This document shows, one piece after another, positions 9,464-18,284 of a stretch of DNA of 64,000 nucleotides (positions are counted from its first letter, which is position 1; each line of letters begins with the position of its first letter). A program made the translations under genes and the position numbers. A model generated the notes under the pieces. That model worked only from the letters and a program-made list of their open reading frames with translations. It was not told where the DNA came from and did no database searches. This DNA comes from Trichocoleus sp. FACHB-40 (GTDB lineage: Bacteria > Cyanobacteriota > Cyanobacteriia > Cyanobacteriales > FACHB-T130): positions 278,508 to 342,507 of the forward strand of contig NZ_JACJPF010000098.1 in assembly GCF_014695915.1 (NCBI RefSeq), written 5' to 3'.

Positions 9464-12400
9464 ATGGATTATCAGAGATTTATCGACCAACTGCCTAACT
9501 TATATGAAAATTGGGGGGAAGACTCTGTTCGCCCCAAATCAGAACGATTTCAACAGGCACTAGATCAAGTTCAAGGGATGACGACAGCAAACGTGATGCA
9601 GTTGCTGAATTTTGCTGTGGAGTGCATGGAACCAGATGAAATATACTGCGAGGTTGGCAGTTATCAAGGTTCGACTTTAATTGGCGCACTCCTCAATCAT
9701 TCAGAGCGAATGGCATACGCTGTAGACAATTTTGCTGAATTTGATCCAGTGGGTGAAAATCTGGAAAAATTAATTGATAATTTATCTAAGTTTAATCTTC
9801 AAGATCAAGTTTATTTCTGCAATCAAGACTTTGAAGAATTTTTATTAGAGCTTCGAGAAATCAAGCCAGAAGAGAAAATCGGCGTTTATTTGTATGACGG
9901 CGCTCACGACTATAGATCGCAATTATTAGGATTACTTCTAATTAAACCTTTTCTGGCTGAAAAAGCCCTGATTATTGTGGATGATAGTAACTGGGGAACA
10001 GTGCGTCAAGCTAATTGGGACTTTATGGCTGCTAATCCAGAATGCCAGCTATTACTAGATTTGCGGACAGCAGGAGACGGTTGTTACACTTTTTGGAATG
10101 GGATTCAGATTCTCAGTTGGGATTCAGCTAGAAAATTTAACTATCCCTGGTCTACTTTCACCCAATTGCGCCAAAAATCAGTTGTTCAGGCTATTTATAA
10201 ATTACAGTTTATTGAACAAAAAGAAGAGGCGTTAGATCAGCTTTATCAAGAAGCTTTATCACTGCATCAGCAACGGCAATTTTCAACCGCAGTGAAAAAA
10301 TATCGCGAGTTTTTACTGTGGCGTGATAGTGATACCCAGGCGTGGCTAAATTTGGGAATTATTTATTATGAAATGGAGCAATATCAAGACTCCATAGAAT
10401 CAATTTTAACTTTACTAAATTTTGATAATTCTCAAGCTAAAGCTTACTATGTTTTAGGTCTCGCTTTGGAGAAAATTTATCAACCTAATCAGGCAATTTC
10501 GGCTTATAAAGAAGCGATCACGCTGGAACCACACCTGATTGAAGCTTACAACAATTTAGGTAATCTTCTCACTCAGTCGGGCGAAGTTGAGCAGGCCCAA
10601 GCAGTTTATCTTCAAGCGATCGCAGCTAACCCCAACCACTTCGGTAGCTACCTCAACTTGGGAAACCTCTTGATGGAACAAAACCTACTGACTCAAGCAA
10701 TTGAGGCTTATCAAACAGCTCTGTCAATCAAGCCAAATGATACCGATATATTGAACAACTTGCAAATCGCATTGACAGCCCAAGCTAATCCAGCTGCGTT
10801 TCTTCTAAACTTGGGAAATAAATTTTATGAGTCAGGGAAATATGAGGAGGCGATTGAGCAATATCGAAGACTTGTAGAACTTCAAGCGGGAGAGGCAGAA
10901 CTTTATTTTAATTTGAGCGAATGTTTTAGACATTTGAATCGAGTAGAAGAAGCTATCAATACGCTTCAAGAAGGTATTGTCATTCACCCGACGGCTGGCA
11001 AGCTTCACTTTTACCTAATAAAAATATTGCAAGAAAATGCCCGAATCAAAGAAGCCATATCAAGTGCTGAGATGGCATCGCGATTACTGCCTAATGAATA
11101 TGTTTTTAAAATATTCAATAATTTAATATTACCAACTGTTTATAATACTCCAGAGGAAATCAGCTTTTATCGTCAGCGATTTACACAAGGCTTACAAAAT
11201 TTAATTCAACAGACATCTCTAGAAACTCCTGAAGACAAAAAAAATGTTCTTGCAGGTATTGGTAGCGTCACAAATTTTCACTTAGCTTACCAGGCTCACA
11301 ACGATCTGGAGTTGCAACGCCAGTATGGTAATTTAGTCCATCAAATTATGGCAGCAAACTATCCACGGTGGGTAGAGCCGCTATCTATGCCATCCCTGAA
11401 GGATAACAAAAAAATTCGTGTTGGCTATGTTTCAGGTTTTTTGCATAGTTGGAGTGGAACATTTTTGTCAACTGGCTATCTACGTCACTGCGATAAGGAA
11501 AATTTTGAAGTTTACTGTTACTACACAGGGAATGAGCCAGACGCTATTACGAAATTATTTCATAAATACAGTGATGTATTTCACCATATTCCCCATAATC
11601 TCGAAGCCGTCTGCGAACAAATTATTGCAGATAAAATACATATACTTGTTTTCCCAGAAATTGGGATGGATGCTCCAACGATGCCACTAGCTGGTTTGCG
11701 TCTTGCTCCTGTTCAATGTGTAGTTTGGGGACATCCAGTAACTACTGGCTTACCTACTATAGATTACTTTTTATCCAGCGATTTAATGGAACCGGATAAT
11801 GGGCAAGAACATTATTCGGAAACTCTGATTCGTTTACCAAATATCGGAGTATCTTATCCAAAATCAGATATTTCTGGACTGACAAAAACACGAGCAGATT
11901 TTCCCCTACGGGATAATGCTGTCGTTTATTTATCTAGCCAAGCACCTTATAAATATTTGCCGCAACATGATTATATTTTTGCAGAAATTGCCCGTCGGGT
12001 TCCTCAAGCTCAGTTTATGTTTCTTCGTGCAGGTATTCCGCAGCAACGACTGCAACGAGCTTTTGCAGCAGTAGGTTTAAATAGTGAAGATTATTGCATT
12101 TTCTCACCTGTTTTACCTCGAAATGAGTATTTCATGCTGCTTTCAGTTTCAGATGTTTATCTTGATACTTTAGACTGGTCGGGAGGTAATACTACATTAG
12201 ATGCGATCGCTTGCAATTTACCTGTCGTCACCTGTCCTGGAGAATTTATGCGAGGTCGTCATTCTTATGGCATTCTCAGAATGTTACGGGTAACAGAGAC
12301 AATTGCTCAAACTGAAGCAGAATATATTGATATTGCTGTAAAGTTGGGTTTAGACCCAGTTTGGCGGCGCAACGTTGCAGAAAAAATTAAGGCTCGCCAT

Positions 12401-12487
12401 GACTATCTTTATGACGACCAAACTTGTGTAGCAAGTCTTGAAGATTTTTATAAACAGGTTGTTCAAAAAGGACTTTCGCAAACGTAG
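9464..12487 (+). CDS. Fusion: class I methyltransferase - TPR - SPINDLY/OGT-type glycosyltransferase
   Basis: A 1007-aa three-part protein. Residues about 1-230 form a Rossmann methyltransferase-like domain (EVGSYQGSTL as the SAM loop, YLYDGAHDY, ALIIVDDSNWG). About 250-560 are tandem TPRs, roughly eight units. About 640-1005 match the C-terminal catalytic region of O-GlcNAc transferase/SPINDLY (IRVGYVSGF, LAPVQCVVWGHP, TTGLPTIDYF, DTLDWSGGNTTLDA). The likely role is sugar transfer, perhaps onto protein or a cell-surface polymer, with TPRs holding the acceptor and a methyl-transfer step attached. Donor and acceptor cannot be read from the sequence. Start: ATG 9464 with GAGGA 8 bases upstream; an in-frame TTG at 9458 is less likely. 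glcD begins 8 bases after the stop. Confidence 0.85.
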   Translation: MDYQRFIDQLPNLYENWGEDSVRPKSERFQQALDQVQGMTTANVMQLLNFAVECMEPDEIYCEVGSYQGSTLIGALLNHSERMAYAVDNFAEFDPVGENLEKLIDNLSKFNLQDQVYFCNQDFEEFLLELREIKPEEKIGVYLYDGAHDYRSQLLGLLLIKPFLAEKALIIVDDSNWGTVRQANWDFMAANPECQLLLDLRTAGDGCYTFWNGIQILSWDSARKFNYPWSTFTQLRQKSVVQAIYKLQFIEQKEEALDQLYQEALSLHQQRQFSTAVKKYREFLLWRDSDTQAWLNLGIIYYEMEQYQDSIESILTLLNFDNSQAKAYYVLGLALEKIYQPNQAISAYKEAITLEPHLIEAYNNLGNLLTQSGEVEQAQAVYLQAIAANPNHFGSYLNLGNLLMEQNLLTQAIEAYQTALSIKPNDTDILNNLQIALTAQANPAAFLLNLGNKFYESGKYEEAIEQYRRLVELQAGEAELYFNLSECFRHLNRVEEAINTLQEGIVIHPTAGKLHFYLIKILQENARIKEAISSAEMASRLLPNEYVFKIFNNLILPTVYNTPEEISFYRQRFTQGLQNLIQQTSLETPEDKKNVLAGIGSVTNFHLAYQAHNDLELQRQYGNLVHQIMAANYPRWVEPLSMPSLKDNKKIRVGYVSGFLHSWSGTFLSTGYLRHCDKENFEVYCYYTGNEPDAITKLFHKYSDVFHHIPHNLEAVCEQIIADKIHILVFPEIGMDAPTMPLAGLRLAPVQCVVWGHPVTTGLPTIDYFLSSDLMEPDNGQEHYSETLIRLPNIGVSYPKSDISGLTKTRADFPLRDNAVVYLSSQAPYKYLPQHDYIFAEIARRVPQAQFMFLRAGIPQQRLQRAFAAVGLNSEDYCIFSPVLPRNEYFMLLSVSDVYLDTLDWSGGNTTLDAIACNLPVVTCPGEFMRGRHSYGILRMLRVTETIAQTEAEYIDIAVKLGLDPVWRRNVAEKIKARHDYLYDDQTCVASLEDFYKQVVQKGLSQT

Positions 12488-12495
12488 AGAAACCC

Positions 12496-13968
12496 ATGAT
12501 AACCCAAGATAAACAACAGAAAAGCTGGCAACAAATTATTAAACAATTTGAAGCAGCCGTCGGCAAAAACGGTGTTATTCAACGCCGAGAAGAGTTGATT
12601 ACCTACGAGTGCGATGGTTTAGCCAGCTATAAACAAAAACCCGCCCTGGTCGTGCTACCGCGAACTACAGAAGAAGTGGCGGCGGTGGTGAAAATATGCG
12701 ATCGCTTCTCTCTCCCTTGGGTAGCACGCGGCGCAGGAACAGGACTTTCCGGTGGCGCATTACCCGTAGAAAATTGTGTGTTAATTGTAACCGCTCTTAT
12801 GCGGAAAATACTAAGCATTGATTTGGACAATCAGCGAGTCGTCGTGCAGCCTGGAGTCATTAACAACTGGGTGACACAAGCCGTCAGCGGTGCCGGATTT
12901 TACTACGCTCCCGACCCCTCCAGCCAGATTGTCTGCTCCATTGGCGGCAACGTGGCGGAAAACTCCGGGGGTGTCCATTGCCTCAAGTACGGCGTTACCA
13001 CCAACCACGTCTTGGGCTTAAAACTGGTGCTACCCGATGGCTCCATTGTAGATGTAGGGGGACAAATTCCGGAAATGCCTGGTTATGACATTACCGGGTT
13101 ATTTGTTGGTTCTGAGGGAACGCTAGGAATTGCCACAGAAATTACTCTGAGAATTCTAAAAACACCCGAATCAATTTGCGTACTCTTAGCAGATTTCACC
13201 AGTGTTGAAGACGCTGGTGCAGCAGTGTCTGATATTATCAGCGCTGGAATTATTCCTGGTGGTATGGAAATCATGGATAACCTTAGCATCAACGCTGTAG
13301 AAGACGTTGTGGCAACAGGTTGTTATCCGAGAGATGCAGCGGCGATACTGTTAGTAGAAATAGACGGTTTAGAAGTAGAAGTTGCAGCCAATAAACACCG
13401 CATTGCTGAAATTTGTACCAAAAATGGGGCGCGTAACATTACCACAGCTAATGAACCCGAAATGCGTTTTAAACTATGGAAAGGACGTAAAGCAGCCTTC
13501 GCAGCAGCAGGCAAGCTCAGTCCCGATTATTATGTGCAAGATGGCGTAATTCCCCGCACTCAGATGCGATTTGTGCTGCAAGAAATTGAAGCGTTGAGTC
13601 AAAAATACGGCTATCGTATCGCTAATGTGTTTCATGCGGGAGACGGCAATCTTCATCCGCTGATTCTTTACGATAATTCCCAGCCAGGAGCGTTGGAAAA
13701 AGTGGAAGAATTAGGCGGAGAAATTCTCAAACTTTGCGTACAAGTGGGGGGGAGCCTTTCTGGAGAACACGGCATCGGTGCCGATAAAAAGTGCTATATG
13801 CCGCAAATGTTTACCGAAACAGATTTAGAAACGATGCAATTTGTGCGTCAAGTTTTTAATCCCAAAGGTTTAGCAAATCCAGGTAAAATATTCCCTACCC
13901 CACGTACTTGTGGCGAAGCTGCACACCCTCAGTCTCAAAAACAGTTTGAGTCAGTTGAGCTATTTTAA
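12496..13968 (+). CDS. glcD: Glycolate dehydrogenase, FAD-binding subunit GlcD
   Basis: Oxidises 2-phosphoglycolate-derived glycolate to glyoxylate, the entry to the cyanobacterial photorespiratory salvage route. The 490-aa flavoprotein has the FAD_binding_4 domain (GAGTGLSGGALP, PDPSSQIVCSIGGN, GGVHCLKYG, GSEGTLG) followed by the FAD-linked oxidase C-terminal domain with HAGDGNLHP and SGEHGIG, both standard for GlcD and D-lactate dehydrogenase relatives. Length is normal for the family. No glcE or glcF partner is adjacent; in cyanobacteria GlcD-type enzymes commonly stand alone. The 8-base gap to the upstream fusion gene suggests read-through from it, but a functional link is not evident. 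Confidence 0.9.
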   Translation: MITQDKQQKSWQQIIKQFEAAVGKNGVIQRREELITYECDGLASYKQKPALVVLPRTTEEVAAVVKICDRFSLPWVARGAGTGLSGGALPVENCVLIVTALMRKILSIDLDNQRVVVQPGVINNWVTQAVSGAGFYYAPDPSSQIVCSIGGNVAENSGGVHCLKYGVTTNHVLGLKLVLPDGSIVDVGGQIPEMPGYDITGLFVGSEGTLGIATEITLRILKTPESICVLLADFTSVEDAGAAVSDIISAGIIPGGMEIMDNLSINAVEDVVATGCYPRDAAAILLVEIDGLEVEVAANKHRIAEICTKNGARNITTANEPEMRFKLWKGRKAAFAAAGKLSPDYYVQDGVIPRTQMRFVLQEIEALSQKYGYRIANVFHAGDGNLHPLILYDNSQPGALEKVEELGGEILKLCVQVGGSLSGEHGIGADKKCYMPQMFTETDLETMQFVRQVFNPKGLANPGKIFPTPRTCGEAAHPQSQKQFESVELF

Positions 13969-14013
13969 TTCATTGGCAAAGAGCAAATGATTAGCTAAAG
14001 AATTTGGGGAAAT

Positions 14014-14664
14014 ATGCGATCGCGCTACGATCTAGAGCCAGAAAGATGCTTTATGCAATCTAGATGGGAGTCTTTACTACAACCGTTTCAGGCTGAACAA
14101 GAGGTTGGTCAGAAAGTGTTGCTTGACTTATTCCAGGCTTACTCTAGTGCTGGTAGATTTTATCATACGCTGGAGCATATAGAACAAGTTTTAGCAACAA
14201 TTAACAATCTGCGCTCGCTATCCCAAAACTATGCAGCTATTGAATTTGCGGCTTGGTTTCACGATGCAATTTATAACCCTAAAGCTAACGATAATGAGGA
14301 AAAAAGTGCAGAATATGCAGTAAACATTTTAAAAGCACTACATATTCCCTCATCAACTATAGAGGCTGTATATTCCTTAATCATAAAAACAAAATATCAC
14401 CAAGATATAGATAATATTGACAGCAAAATTTTTCTGGATGCAGACCTTTCTATATTAGGAGCATCTCCTTCTAAATACAAAATATATTCTCAATTAATTA
14501 GAAAAGAATATTTATGGCTCTCGCCAGGAAAATATCGAACGGGTAGGAAACAAGTATTGCAGAGCTTTTTAGAGCGAGAAAGAATATATTTTACTGAAAA
14601 AATGTTTTTTGCTTTAGAACAACAAGCTAGGCAAAATATTAAAGAAGAAATAGGATTCTTATGA
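14014..14664 (+). CDS. HD-superfamily metal-dependent phosphohydrolase
   Basis: A 216-aa all-helical protein of the predicted HD phosphohydrolase family that databases often mislabel after NMDA-receptor similarity. Metal-site motifs: YHTLEHI, the HD pair in AAWFHDAIYNP, DNEEKSA, and KYHQDI followed by FLDADLSILG. The substrate is unknown; relatives are thought to act on nucleotides. ATG 14014 follows GGGGAAAT closely; a second in-frame ATG at 14053 (MQSRWESLL) matches where many relatives begin, so the true start could be either. It lies 45 bases after glcD on the same strand. Confidence 0.8.
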   Translation: MRSRYDLEPERCFMQSRWESLLQPFQAEQEVGQKVLLDLFQAYSSAGRFYHTLEHIEQVLATINNLRSLSQNYAAIEFAAWFHDAIYNPKANDNEEKSAEYAVNILKALHIPSSTIEAVYSLIIKTKYHQDIDNIDSKIFLDADLSILGASPSKYKIYSQLIRKEYLWLSPGKYRTGRKQVLQSFLERERIYFTEKMFFALEQQARQNIKEEIGFL

Positions 14665-14671
14665 AAATGTT

Positions 14672-14821
14672 ATGGAAAGCGGTAAGAGCGATCGTTTAAT
14701 CCGGGGAAGTTATCCTATCAAGGATGCTTCTGCTATTCAGCAAAATAAATGTCTGGAAATTTTGCTGAATCATGAGAGACAATTACCAGAATCCTATTCC
14801 TCATGTTCTAAAAGCCAATAG
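14672..14821 (+). CDS. Possible 49-aa small ORF of unknown function
   Basis: An open frame from ATG 14672 to TAG 14821 starts MESGKSDRLIRGSY and ends with a Cys/Ser-rich tail. It fills the gap between the HD gene and the convergent kinase gene and ends five bases before the kinase stop. No recognised domain and no clear ribosome site. It may be a small gene, a decayed fragment, or chance. Confidence 0.25.
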   Translation: MESGKSDRLIRGSYPIKDASAIQQNKCLEILLNHERQLPESYSSCSKSQ

Positions 14822-14825
14822 CTTT

Positions 14826-16424
14826 TTATAGCGTTGACACAATATCATTTGCGTCCATCAATACCGAGTTTTGTAATGGCAGAGTGACGGTAAAAGTCGT
14901 GCCTACCCCAATTTCACTGGTAACGGCAATATTGCCTCCTTGTAAATCTACGCACCTTTTGACAATCGCTAATCCTAGCCCAGTACCGGGAATATTTCTG
15001 ACATTACTAGCTCGTTGGAATGATTCAAAAAGTTGCTGTTGATCTTCTGGCGAAATGCCAATACCTTCGTCTTGAATTTGGAAAATAGCCTGTTCATTCT
15101 GACACAGCAAGTTAAAACGAACAGTGCTGCCTTCAGGGGAATACTTAATCGCATTTGTAAGCAAATTAGTCAGGATGTGCCGCAGCAGGTTTTCGTCTAG
15201 GCAAACGCTTATACATTGACTTTGATTGACACAGGCTTCATTAGTGTGTTTTTCAAAGGTGATTATGTGTTTGCAACTTGTACTTAATTTGATTTCTTCT
15301 ATTAAATTGCGGGTAAATTTTTCGAGATCGAGAGGTACTGGTTTGACTTCTAATCTTCTTTGATCGGAGCGACCGATTATCAAAACATTATCTAATAGCG
15401 CGGTCATGGTTTTGACATTTTTTTTGATTCGCTCAAAAAATTCGCGTTTTTTATCTACAGACCATTTGTCGCTATAATTTTCTAGGATTTGAGTCGCAGC
15501 TAGAATGGTGTTTAGTGGATTGCGAATCTCGTGGGATACCATTGCTACGAAACGGGATTTAAGTTCATTCAGCTCTCGTTCTTTTTCCAAGGTTTCGAGC
15601 ATATCTTCTTCAGCGTGTTTGCGAATAGTTATGTCTCTTGAATTTACAACAATCCCAGTTAAAATAGTTTCAGTATTTGAAAAGGTACTTTTAGATTCCA
15701 GGTAATGCCAACTTCCATCTTGGTGACGAAAACGATATTCGGAGATTTGCGTTTCGCCGGGATTAGTTAAACTTGCCTTAAAAGCAGCGATCGCTTCTGT
15801 TAAATCATCAGGATGAATATAATCAAAAACATTTGTTCCTTCCAGCTCTTCTCTAGACAAACCTAAAACCATTTGACTTGAAGGACTGGCATAAGTGATG
15901 GTTCCATCCGCCTCTAAAACTTGAATTACATCTGAAGAATTTTGCACCAACGCCCGGAATTTGGCTTCACTTTGGGCCAGTGCTGCCTCTACTTGCTGAC
16001 GGTGGGCAATTTCGCTTTGCAGTTCCTGATTCGCGGCTTTGAGATTCTGTGAATACTGACGACTTCGCAACAAAATTTCTACCCGCGCCTGCAATTCCAC
16101 CTTTTCAATAGGTTTAGTAATCAAATCATCGATGGTTCGCCACAAATGTCGCGTTACCATCGTTACATCAGCGCGTGAAGTAATTAGGAGAAATGGGAGA
16201 AAGACAGGCTGCTGAAGCTCTCGTATTCGTTGCACCGATTCCCAGAATTGATTGAGCGATCGCCCACATATAATACATAAATCGAAAGATGGCGCTAGTA
16301 GAAAATCCGGCTCTTGCTTTGCGACTTTTAAATCCGGTGAAATTACCTCGTAGCGCATCGCCAGCCACTCCGACAGCAGGCGGCGGTTCTGTTTGTTTTC
16401 TACAAGCAGCAAAATCCGATCCAT
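14826..16424 (-). CDS. Sensor histidine kinase with pseudo-receiver and PAS domain
   Basis: A 532-aa soluble kinase. The N-terminal 120 residues have the response-regulator fold, but the phospho-acceptor position is Cys53 (FDLCIIC), and the acidic pair after strand 1 reads VEN instead of DD; only the late Lys in LITKP remains. It is thus a pseudo-receiver that probably binds a partner. Then come a short coiled coil, a PAS/PAC domain (about 155-275), HisKA with VSHEIRNPL, and HATPase with NLLTNAIKYSPEG and GTGLGLAIVK. Start: ATG 16424 is preferred over 16430 because GGGAG sits seven bases upstream. It is downstream of the KaiC-like gene, 244 bases away, and its kinase core closely resembles that of the kinase upstream of that gene. 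Confidence 0.88.
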   Translation of the reverse strand: MDRILLLVENKQNRRLLSEWLAMRYEVISPDLKVAKQEPDFLLAPSFDLCIICGRSLNQFWESVQRIRELQQPVFLPFLLITSRADVTMVTRHLWRTIDDLITKPIEKVELQARVEILLRSRQYSQNLKAANQELQSEIAHRQQVEAALAQSEAKFRALVQNSSDVIQVLEADGTITYASPSSQMVLGLSREELEGTNVFDYIHPDDLTEAIAAFKASLTNPGETQISEYRFRHQDGSWHYLESKSTFSNTETILTGIVVNSRDITIRKHAEEDMLETLEKERELNELKSRFVAMVSHEIRNPLNTILAATQILENYSDKWSVDKKREFFERIKKNVKTMTALLDNVLIIGRSDQRRLEVKPVPLDLEKFTRNLIEEIKLSTSCKHIITFEKHTNEACVNQSQCISVCLDENLLRHILTNLLTNAIKYSPEGSTVRFNLLCQNEQAIFQIQDEGIGISPEDQQQLFESFQRASNVRNIPGTGLGLAIVKRCVDLQGGNIAVTSEIGVGTTFTVTLPLQNSVLMDANDIVSTL

Positions 16425-16501
16425 GATCATTCTCCCAACAGACTTTTAATAAATATAAAAAATTTTTTGATCGCCAGTGGTTTTACCTAGCATACTCCCC
16501 C

Positions 16502-16548
16502 CGCCTAAGCAATGCACTGTTGCCCAATAACAGCGCTTTGCTTAGGCG
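16502..16548. terminator. Branched hairpin between the KaiC-like gene and the downstream kinase
   Basis: An 11-bp perfect stem (16502-16512 with 16538-16548) encloses a 25-base loop that itself can pair (ctgtt with aacag). It sits 126 bases after the KaiC-like stop on the minus strand. It may attenuate or process the transcript between the two genes. No U-run is seen, so the mode is unknown. Confidence 0.45.
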
Positions 16549-16674
16549 ATATCAAAAAAGGATATTTGCCGATTCTACTGGTAGCGCCGATAGTCTGCTA
16601 TCCTTCCTTAACCAAAAGTTGAGCCAACAGTTCTGTGTTGCGATGGTTGCGTCCGTTACATCAACTATTTTTCG

Positions 16675-18123
16675 TCATTCATTTTCCTGCTTACCGATAG
16701 ACTCCGGCATACCGCTCAAGATTCCGCGCAGATTTGTCAGTGGCTTACCCACCTTGATGCCATAACGGGTCATCTCGATTTCGCGCATCGTCTTTTCAAA
16801 GTCAGACATCCGTTTCTTAAGCACCCCGATTGCCTTACGCAGCTGACCTTGAACCTCTATGTAGCGGAGGAAAATGATATTGTCTGCCATGTAGCTGATG
16901 CCAACATCCGTCGCCCGGAAGTCTCCGGTAATTGTTTCCAGTTCGTTGACTAGAATCACTGTCACACCCATGTTTTGCAAATACTTGCACAGAGAGTGCA
17001 GGTGGCTAATCAAATCTTCTCCCCGCAGGGAAAGCCGATAGCCAGCAACACTGTCAATCATCACAATCCGGGCTTTTTTCTGCTCTACCTCCTGACGCAC
17101 CATGTTGGCGAACTCGTCGGGGCTGAAGTGCAGCGGCTCCACAGCAATGACTGAAAGGGTACCCAGATCGCTCATAGCATGAACCGGAATATTGACCGAT
17201 TCACAGCGATGCAGCAAAATTTCCTCTGATTCCTCGAAGCAGTAGACGACAGAACGTTCACCTCTTCCCGCCGCTTCTTTCATGAACTGTAAACCAATGG
17301 TGGTTTTGCCGACACCAGTGGAGCCAGTAAAAATGGTGACAGTACCCCGCTCTATCCCGCCGTGCAGCAGTTCATCCAGTTCCGGTACGCCGGAGGGAAT
17401 GCTTTGAACGGCAAATTCCCGTTTGTAAACTTCCGGCTGTAGACGGGGGGAGACTCCCATCCCTTTATTGGTTAGCCGCATCGAGTGCAAACCACTGTGG
17501 AAGTTAGAACCGCGAAACTTGGTGATGTTAAGGGTACGTCCCTCGGCATCGTGGTTGAGGTTAATTACCCCATCGCTGATAAATTGTAAGTCGTCGTCGG
17601 GTGCTGTCTCGCTGCCTTCGGAGGTAAAAATTACCGTTGTACCTTGTTGTAAAAGAAAGCGGATAAATGAAAGCACTTGCTTGCGGAACTGGAAGGCATC
17701 GGCTGACAAGTAGCGGAATTGGGTAATCGCATCCAGAACCACTCGTTTTGGTTTGAGGGTTTCTACAGATTCAATAATTTTTTGCGTGGTTGGTTCTCGT
17801 TCTACTTCAGCTGGCGAGAAGATGTCGTAGGTCTGAATTTGTGTGAAGAATTCAGAAGTGGGGCTGAGGTCGAGAAAGGTCATCCCTTTCATGTCAAAGC
17901 CAAGGCGATCGCCATTAGTGCCGATTTGCTCGGCGGATTCGCCCAGTGTGATGTAAAGAGTTTTTTCGCCATTGACTATGCCCGCGGCCAGAAAATGCAG
18001 TCCGAGCGTGGTCTTGCCGCTTCCGGGGCCGCCTCGCACTAGATAGGAGCAAGCTGGGACAAGACCGCCATGCAGAACCTCGTCTAAACCTGAAATGCCT
18101 GTGGATAGCCGATCTTGCAGCAT
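16675..18123 (-). CDS. KaiC-like double-domain RecA-superfamily ATPase
   Basis: A 482-aa protein with two KaiC/RAD55 ATPase domains (about 1-235 and 240-482), as in the clock ATPase KaiC (about 519). Walker A motifs are GGPGSGKTTL and GSTGVGKTTI; Walker B-like strands are RVVLDAI and IVMIDSV. In the first domain the catalytic Glu pair of KaiC is reduced (LGES); in the second it is kept (FEES). By alignment by eye around ATDVGISYMADN, KaiC's Ser431 is retained as Ser410 while Thr432 is Tyr411. No kaiA or kaiB lies nearby, so this is a KaiC homologue rather than the core clock kaiC. It is flanked by two histidine kinases on the same strand, suggesting it reports ATP state or assembly to them, an inference. 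Confidence 0.88.
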   Translation of the reverse strand: MLQDRLSTGISGLDEVLHGGLVPACSYLVRGGPGSGKTTLGLHFLAAGIVNGEKTLYITLGESAEQIGTNGDRLGFDMKGMTFLDLSPTSEFFTQIQTYDIFSPAEVEREPTTQKIIESVETLKPKRVVLDAITQFRYLSADAFQFRKQVLSFIRFLLQQGTTVIFTSEGSETAPDDDLQFISDGVINLNHDAEGRTLNITKFRGSNFHSGLHSMRLTNKGMGVSPRLQPEVYKREFAVQSIPSGVPELDELLHGGIERGTVTIFTGSTGVGKTTIGLQFMKEAAGRGERSVVYCFEESEEILLHRCESVNIPVHAMSDLGTLSVIAVEPLHFSPDEFANMVRQEVEQKKARIVMIDSVAGYRLSLRGEDLISHLHSLCKYLQNMGVTVILVNELETITGDFRATDVGISYMADNIIFLRYIEVQGQLRKAIGVLKKRMSDFEKTMREIEMTRYGIKVGKPLTNLRGILSGMPESIGKQENE

Positions 18124-18284
18124 TGATCTGTTTCTCTGGGGTTAGAATACTAATTTATTATTAGAAGCGATCGCGCCGTTTTTGTATATAAAATTCACAC
18201 TAGGCTGCAAGTAGAACAATCACTCTGTCTTGATTTGTTAGTATGCGCCCTTAAACCTGCGCGATCGCTGCATGATTGCCTTTT

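Noticed and set aside
16675..18123. Core circadian kaiC
   Set aside because: No kaiA/kaiB beside it, shorter, Thr432 equivalent is Tyr and first-domain Glu pair changed; a KaiC homologue instead.
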